A DNA stretch of 9,351 nucleotides. It comes from an uncultured Pirellulales bacterium. GTDB taxonomy: Bacteria > Planctomycetota > Planctomycetia > Pirellulales > Lacipirellulaceae. Position numbers and translations under genes: made by a program. Of this stretch, positions 5,801-9,351 are shown piece by piece (within the stretch, counting starts at the first letter, position 1; each line of letters begins with the position of its first letter). Where the stretch lies: positions 1 to 9,351 of the forward strand of contig CAMYJY010000066.1 in the NCBI GenBank assembly GCA_947258835.1. Direction: 5' to 3'. Under the pieces are notes generated by a model. It did not search any database, was not told the origin of the DNA, and worked only from the letters and a program-made list of their open reading frames with translations.

Positions 5801-6385
5801 ATGCTGCATTTGTGTCTTCGTATCTGGATCCTCTCACTCCTGGCCATGGCGACAATCGGTTGTCGTTCGCCCTACTACGCGGATCGCGGCGCGGGTTTTG
5901 GAGCGCTGGCCGGGGCCGGCGCGGGGGCCCTTATTGGGGATGCCACCGGAGGCAGCGCAAGTAACGGCGCGCTCATCGGTGCGGGCCTGGGGGCCCTGAC
6001 CGGGGCTGCCGTCGGTAGTGAAATGGATCAACTGGCCGCGCAAAACCGGGCTGAAATAGCAGCCCAGCTGGGACGCCAAGTCCAATCGGGCGCCGCCAAT
6101 ATCCAAGAAGTGGTCTCCATGAATCAGGCCGGCGTCGACCCGCGACTAATCCAAAATTATATCCGCACCTCCGGAGTGGCCGCCCCCTTGGCAGCCAGCG
6201 ATGTGATTTACTTGCATCAGCAAGGCGTACCCACCGAGGTGATCCAAACCATGCAAAACCCGCCCGCCCCCCGGCTGGCCGCGCGGCCGCCAGTCCTTAT
6301 CGAAGAACACTATTACGGCTCCCCAACCTGCTATCCTCCCGGCTACCACCGCGGTTTCCATCGCGCACCTTGCATAGCAAGGTAG
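5801..6385 (+). CDS. Glycine-zipper lipoprotein, function unknown
   Basis: The 194-residue product starts with a signal sequence (1-20) ending at Cys21 in ATIGC, a lipobox-like site with an unusual Thr at -3. It should be an exported, probably lipid-anchored envelope protein. Residues 30-75 form a glycine zipper of GxxxG and GAxxG steps broken by GDATGGSASN, typical of membrane-embedded hairpins. The next part (about 100-150) holds two related copies of a motif of the form V-x-x-M/L-N/H-Q-x-G-V: VVSMNQAGVDPRLIQ and VIYLHQQGVPTEVIQ. The C-terminus is rich in Pro, Tyr and His. AGG lies about 9 nt before the ATG. The stop TAG lies inside the octamer repeat that follows, and the last codons overlap a hairpin (ACCTTGC/GCAAGGT, 6367-6383), so the original C-terminus may have been altered by the repeat. 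Similar lipoproteins are frequent in Planctomycetota, to my knowledge. Confidence 0.85.
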   Translation: MLHLCLRIWILSLLAMATIGCRSPYYADRGAGFGALAGAGAGALIGDATGGSASNGALIGAGLGALTGAAVGSEMDQLAAQNRAEIAAQLGRQVQSGAANIQEVVSMNQAGVDPRLIQNYIRTSGVAAPLAASDVIYLHQQGVPTEVIQTMQNPPAPRLAARPPVLIEEHYYGSPTCYPPGYHRGFHRAPCIAR

Positions 6386-6402
6386 CAAGGTAGCAAGGTA
6401 GC
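6375..6402. repeat. Octamer tandem repeat, unit TAGCAAGG
   Basis: Three full copies of TAGCAAGG and a half copy run from 6375 to 6402 and pass directly into a heptamer array. The lipoprotein stop codon is inside the second copy. The first copy also pairs with the gene's last codons (ACCTTGC/GCAAGGT). Confidence 0.9.
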
Positions 6403-6556
6403 GAGTTGCGAGTTGCGAGTTGCGAGTTGCGAGTTGCGAGTTGCGAGTTGCGAGTTGCGAGTTGCGAGTTGCGAGTTGTGGGTTGCGAGTTGCGAGTTGT
6501 GGGTTGTGGGTTGCGAGTTGTGGGTTGTGGGTTGTGGGTTGTGGGGTGCGGGGTGC
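6403..6556. repeat. Heptanucleotide tandem repeat, unit GAGTTGC/GGGTTGT, 22 units
   Basis: Twenty-two consecutive 7-bp units fit the consensus G(A/G)GTTG(C/T), with the last two reading GGGGTGC. The left ten units are all GAGTTGC; the right part alternates GAGTTGC, GAGTTGT, GGGTTGC and GGGTTGT. Because 7 is not a multiple of 3, reading frames stay open with a repeating 7-residue peptide on both strands. These are artefacts and not genes. The gradient from uniform to mixed units suggests recent expansion on the left. Confidence 0.95.
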
Positions 6557-6603
6557 GAATCGATACCCGTTGGGCTTCGCGTGAGTGTGGTTGCTAGCGT
6601 TGA

Positions 6604-6641
6604 TCGTACTCGTACTCAGCCGCTGCTGAGTACGAGTACGA
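6604..6641. repeat. Perfect 17-bp hairpin
   Basis: TCGTACTCGTACTCAGC (6604-6620) and its exact reverse complement (6625-6641) are separated by 4 nt. Each arm itself repeats GTACTC-like units. No T-run follows on either strand, so it is not a standard terminator. It lies between the heptamer array and the next palindromic cassette. Confidence 0.9.
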
Positions 6642-6654
6642 AGAAAAACAGCCC

Positions 6655-6876
6655 GTGCCACCCTGGGATGCTGGTAACGATTTCAGTGGCAGTATTGGGT
6701 GTTCCAGTCATTCCCGCGCAGGCGGGAATCCAGGCACTCGGAAAGGTTCTCGTACTTTATGGATTCCCGCCTGCGCGGGAATGACGTAGGAGAGCAGCGG
6801 GAATCCGGCGGCTGGTCTGGCGTAAATCCCGTCCCTCTCTCCTAGGATCAATCGTTACCAGCGTTGGGTGCCACCC
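6655..6876. repeat. Cassette bounded by inverted GCTGGTAACGATT and direct GTGCCACCC repeats
   Basis: GCTGGTAACGATT (6670-6682) and its exact reverse complement (6850-6862) face each other. Just outside them GTGCCACCC occurs as a direct repeat (6655-6663 and 6868-6876). This is the layout of a small mobile element of about 204 bp with 9-bp target copies. However, GGGTGCCACCC also occurs in reverse orientation at 1672-1682, so it may be part of a repeat and not a target duplication. The cassette encloses the 25-bp inverted pair below. Confidence 0.5.
6707..6785. repeat. Inverted pair of dRS3-like repeats, perfect 25-bp stem
   Basis: Positions 6707-6731 and 6761-6785 are exact reverse complements of 25 bp around a 29-nt loop. 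Each arm contains the palindrome ATTCCCGCGCAGGCGGGAAT, the form known as dRS3 in Neisseria and found in many other bacteria. A partial third unit (GCGGGAATCC) follows near 6798. The arms can fold singly or with each other. Confidence 0.9.
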
Positions 6877-6924
6877 GGGGAGAAATGGCACGTTTGCAGC
6901 GCAGAAGCGAAACGACTCTACCGT

Positions 6925-6950
6925 CTCCGTGTCTCTGTGCCTCCGTGAGA
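6925..6950. repeat. Interspersed repeat of the CTCCGTGTCTCTGTG type
   Basis: CTCCGTGTCTCTGTG followed by CCTCCGTGAGA matches, from memory, a short repeat scattered through many environmental bacterial genomes. It lies about 95 bp before nadE and is non-coding, although the nadE frame happens to stay open across it. Confidence 0.5.
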
Positions 6951-7031
6951 AACAACTCCCAATTTTTAGCAGCCCAGGCGCAGCCCCACCTGAGAGAGCG
7001 CGGCAACTACCATACCGGTACTGAGGCACGT

Positions 7032-7037
7032 TATACT
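7032..7037 (+). promoter_or_regulatory. Candidate -10 element suggesting a leaderless nadE transcript
   Basis: TATACT ends 6 bp before the nadE ATG, so transcription would start at or beside the A of the start codon. No Shine-Dalgarno sequence lies before this ATG, which is consistent with a leaderless mRNA. I see no good -35 hexamer at 16-18 bp, so the call is tentative. Confidence 0.35.
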
Positions 7038-7043
7038 GCCGGG

Positions 7044-9089
7044 ATGACCAAACTACGACTGGCTGCGGCCGGGATCAATCAAACCCCGCTGGCCTGGGAC
7101 ACCAATCGCGACCACCTCATCGCGGCCCTCACCGCGGCCCGGCAGGCCCAGGCGGCAGTGCTGTGCTTGCCCGAACTGGCCATCACGGGCTATGGCTGCG
7201 AAGACGCATTTTTGTCGCCGGAGGTGCAACAGACAGCGCTAACCATGCTGACCGAACTGATTGATGAGACAGCAGACCTGGTCACAACTTTTGGATTACC
7301 ACTGGCGGTAGAGGGGGTGCTCTACAATGCCGTGGCCGTTGTCTGCGATGGTCGGTTGGTGGGTTTTACTGCCAAGCAACACTTGGCAGGAGACGGCATC
7401 CATTACGAACCCCGCTGGTTCCAACCTTGGCCCGCGGGCCAAGTTCGTGACATCCACCTGGATGGCAACATCCACCTGGATGGCAAAACCTATCCGGTAG
7501 GCGATCTGCTCTACGACTGCGGGGGCATAAAAATCGGTCTGGAAATCTGCCGGGATGCCTGGGTGGACCAGCGACCCGGTGAGCAATTGGCCCGGCGGGG
7601 GGCCGACATCCTGCTCAATCCGAGTGCCAGCCATTTTGCCTTCGGCAAACAAGAACTCCGCCGGGAGTTTGTGTTGCGGGCGGCGCGGGATTTTCAAGTC
7701 AGTTATGCCTATGCCAATCTGCTAGGCAACGAGTCCGGAAGGGCCATTTTTGACGGTGGCACGCTGCTGGCCAGCGCCGGAGAGATGGTGGCCGCAGGTC
7801 CACGCTTGTCGTTTGCCGATTGGGTCCTGGCCACCGCTGATATTGATCTGGCGGTGACGCGACGCGACCAAGCCCAACGGCCGCTCCCTCAGAAAGTAGA
7901 GCTTGGTGGCAAAACTGTTTCCGTGCCGCTGAGCATACGGGCGCCCGAGACACCCCGTCCCCCGACCCCGGCGTCCTCGTGGGATGTCTCTCCGGCACCC
8001 AAAGCCGAGGAATTCGCCCGGGCAGTGCCGCTGGCGCTTTTTGATTACCTCCGCAAAAGCCGCGCGGGTGGCTTTGTGATCTCACTGAGTGGCGGCGCGG
8101 ACTCCTCCGCCGTGGCGGCCATGGTATGGCTGATGGTCCAGCTGGGCCTGGCGGAGCTCGGCCCCCAGGCATGGGGGCAAAAGCTGGCCCACATCCCGCA
8201 GCTGGCCGACGCGTCCGACCAGCCAGCGTTTGTCAGACGACTGGCAACCTGCGTGTATCAGGCCACCCGCAATAGTGGCCCCGTCACACGCCAGGCCGCG
8301 GAAACCATCGCCACAGCCATCGGGGCTGAGTTTTTGGAGTGGAATCTGGACGCCCTGGTGGATGGGTATGTCGACCTGGTGACCCAAGCCACCCAGCGAC
8401 CACTGGATTGGGAAACGGACGACATCGCCCTCCAAAACATCCAAGCCCGGGCCCGCGGGCCGGGGGCTTGGCTGCTGGCCAACCTCCGCGGAGCGTTGCT
8501 GCTGGCGACGGGCAACCGTAGTGAGGCGGCCGTGGGTTATACCACCATGGACGGCGACACCTGCGGTGGGCTGGCCCCCATCACCGGCATCGACAAGGCC
8601 TATTTACTGCAGTGGCTGGCTTGGCTGGAGCAGACCGGCCCCGAGGGCGTCGGGCCCCTCCCCGCCCTGCAGGTGGTCACCAGCCAGCAACCGACCGCCG
8701 AACTCCGCCCCACCACTGCCGGCCAAACCGATGAACAGGACCTGATGCCCTACCAGGTGCTGGACACCATTGAGCGGCTGGCAATTCGTGACAAGCTGCT
8801 GCCCGTAACCGTCTGGCAGGCCCTCCAAGACGCCTATCCCCAACACGATCAGGAACAGCTGGGCCAGTGGGTCGAACGCTTTTTTCGACTGTGGTGTCGC
8901 AACCAATGGAAGCGGGAACGCTACGCCCCTTCGTTTCATGTGGATGACGAGAATCTGGATCCCAAAACCTGGTGCCGCTTTCCAATTCTCTCGGGCGGTT
9001 TCGAGCGGGAGCTCAACGCGCTGCGCACGGCAATTGCTCTCCGCAAAAAAAAATCTAACGTACACCGAAAGAGCCCTCCCCACCAATGA
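7044..9089 (+). CDS. nadE: Glutamine-dependent NAD(+) synthetase
   Basis: This cytoplasmic enzyme makes the last step of NAD synthesis: ATP-driven amidation of nicotinate adenine dinucleotide with ammonia from glutamine. The 681-residue product matches the two-domain form in length. The N-terminal nitrilase-fold glutaminase has the triad Glu44 (CLPELAITGY), Lys111 (FTAKQHLAGDG) and Cys169 (LEICRDAW). The C-terminal synthetase has the ATP-binding loop SLSGGADSS (347-355), then LLATGNRSEAAVGYTTMDGD and CGGLAPITGIDK. ATG at 7044 is chosen because conserved sequence starts there; the frame is open upstream to 6864 but that stretch is repeat DNA. A perfect 18-bp tandem duplication (7450-7485) adds NIHLDG at 142-147. 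The ATP and glutaminase motifs are intact. The gene appears to be transcribed alone and ends in a long hairpin. Confidence 0.97.
   Translation: MTKLRLAAAGINQTPLAWDTNRDHLIAALTAARQAQAAVLCLPELAITGYGCEDAFLSPEVQQTALTMLTELIDETADLVTTFGLPLAVEGVLYNAVAVVCDGRLVGFTAKQHLAGDGIHYEPRWFQPWPAGQVRDIHLDGNIHLDGKTYPVGDLLYDCGGIKIGLEICRDAWVDQRPGEQLARRGADILLNPSASHFAFGKQELRREFVLRAARDFQVSYAYANLLGNESGRAIFDGGTLLASAGEMVAAGPRLSFADWVLATADIDLAVTRRDQAQRPLPQKVELGGKTVSVPLSIRAPETPRPPTPASSWDVSPAPKAEEFARAVPLALFDYLRKSRAGGFVISLSGGADSSAVAAMVWLMVQLGLAELGPQAWGQKLAHIPQLADASDQPAFVRRLATCVYQATRNSGPVTRQAAETIATAIGAEFLEWNLDALVDGYVDLVTQATQRPLDWETDDIALQNIQARARGPGAWLLANLRGALLLATGNRSEAAVGYTTMDGDTCGGLAPITGIDKAYLLQWLAWLEQTGPEGVGPLPALQVVTSQQPTAELRPTTAGQTDEQDLMPYQVLDTIERLAIRDKLLPVTVWQALQDAYPQHDQEQLGQWVERFFRLWCRNQWKRERYAPSFHVDDENLDPKTWCRFPILSGGFERELNALRTAIALRKKKSNVHRKSPPHQ
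7450..7485 (+). repeat. In-frame 18-bp tandem duplication inside nadE
   Basis: ACATCCACCTGGATGGCA occurs twice in direct succession (7450-7467 and 7468-7485) with no mismatch, which points to a recent event. It duplicates six residues (IHLDGN/K) in the glutaminase domain, between the catalytic Lys111 and Cys169. Confidence 0.95.
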
Positions 9090-9152
9090 GCCGGTGGGCG
9101 ATAGCCCCGGTTCCGTGAGACGCGCCAGAACCGGGGCTATCGCCCTTCGGCT
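9089..9152. terminator. Long hairpin at the nadE stop codon, possible terminator or repeat
   Basis: An 18-bp perfect stem pairs 9096-9113 with 9128-9145 (arm GGGCGATAGCCCCGGTTC) around a 14-nt loop. It is extended after a 2x2 internal loop by AGCCG/CGGCT (9089-9093 with 9148-9152). It starts at the last base of the nadE stop codon. No T-run follows, so it could stop transcription without one, protect the mRNA 3' end, or be an interspersed repeat. Confidence 0.6.
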
Positions 9153-9187
9153 AAGGTGGGTGACATCACGTTGCTGGTTCATGTTTC

Positions 9188-9351
9188 GTAATACTTCAGC
9201 CATCTGCAGTAGTCAGGTAGTAAGAGCAACTGCCATTATGCGTTACGTCCTATGCCAACGGACCCTTCAAAGTTATGCTAAGGATAAAATTTATCTTCAA
9301 GAAGCAGTTGCACTTACAACCGATCTTTCGAGCAGGCTGCGTCATTTGGCT
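9188..9351. mobile_element. MITE-like element, copy 2, cut by the window edge
   Basis: The sequence aligns without gaps to 3670-3833 of copy 1, with 21 mismatches by eye in 164 positions (about 87%). Both ends are best conserved: the first 25 bp and the last 29 bp visible are identical. The long stem (9216-9234 with 9303-9321) has 16 of 19 pairs, and the inner hairpin AGGATA/TATCTT (9281-9297) is kept with different loop bases. The right end, expected about 10 bp further, lies outside the window. Confidence 0.85.

Noticed and set aside
6146..6784. Open frames on both strands across the heptamer array and dRS3-like pair
   Set aside because: A 7-bp unit without stop codons keeps frames open and yields a 7-residue peptide repeat. 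The downstream peptides (HSRAGGNP, VIPAQAGIQ) are familiar false translations of the repeat.
6864..7043. Longer N-terminus for NadE
   Set aside because: The 60 extra residues are translated from interspersed repeat DNA, and family similarity begins at the ATG at 7044.

Overview
This window looks like bacterial chromosome of moderately high GC, with six complete protein genes set among unusually repeat-rich intergenic DNA. The organism is probably a member of the Planctomycetota (Pirellulales-like) or a related environmental lineage. That is an inference from three things: a cystathionine gamma-synthase resembling the plant enzyme, a glycine-zipper lipoprotein of a kind common in that phylum, and weak or absent Shine-Dalgarno sites at most genes. 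No rRNA or tRNA is present to confirm it.

Layout from left to right: a 7-bp tandem repeat (4-101); a membrane-anchored HtrA/DegS-type serine protease on the minus strand (202-1344); a palindromic interspersed repeat and a short heptamer cluster (1507-1672); leucyl/phenylalanyl-tRNA-protein transferase, aat (1720-2436, +), whose 3' end overlaps by 61 bp the convergent cystathionine gamma-lyase/synthase gene (2376-3533, -); a 450-bp gap holding a second copy of the palindromic repeat interrupted by a 174-bp MITE-like insertion, plus an inverted heptamer cluster; a plant-type cystathionine gamma-synthase (4011-5231, -) with a candidate promoter, folded leader and attenuator-like terminator upstream; a glycine-zipper lipoprotein (5801-6385, +); about 650 bp made almost entirely of tandem repeats and hairpins; glutamine-dependent NAD synthetase nadE (7044-9089, +); a long hairpin; and a second copy of the MITE-like element running off the right edge.

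The two PLP enzymes fit one pathway: formation of cystathionine from an activated homoserine ester, and its use or breakdown in transsulfuration. They share a strand but are separated by mobile and repeat DNA, so they may no longer be one transcript. The other genes (envelope protease, N-degron transferase, lipoprotein, NAD synthetase) look like independent housekeeping units.

The most interesting signal is in the non-coding DNA: a small mobile element with an empty and a filled target site visible in the same window, heptamer arrays that share a variant-unit order in opposite orientations, nested palindromes, and the possible attenuator ahead of the cystathionine synthase gene. No defence system, CRISPR array or biosynthetic cluster is visible.
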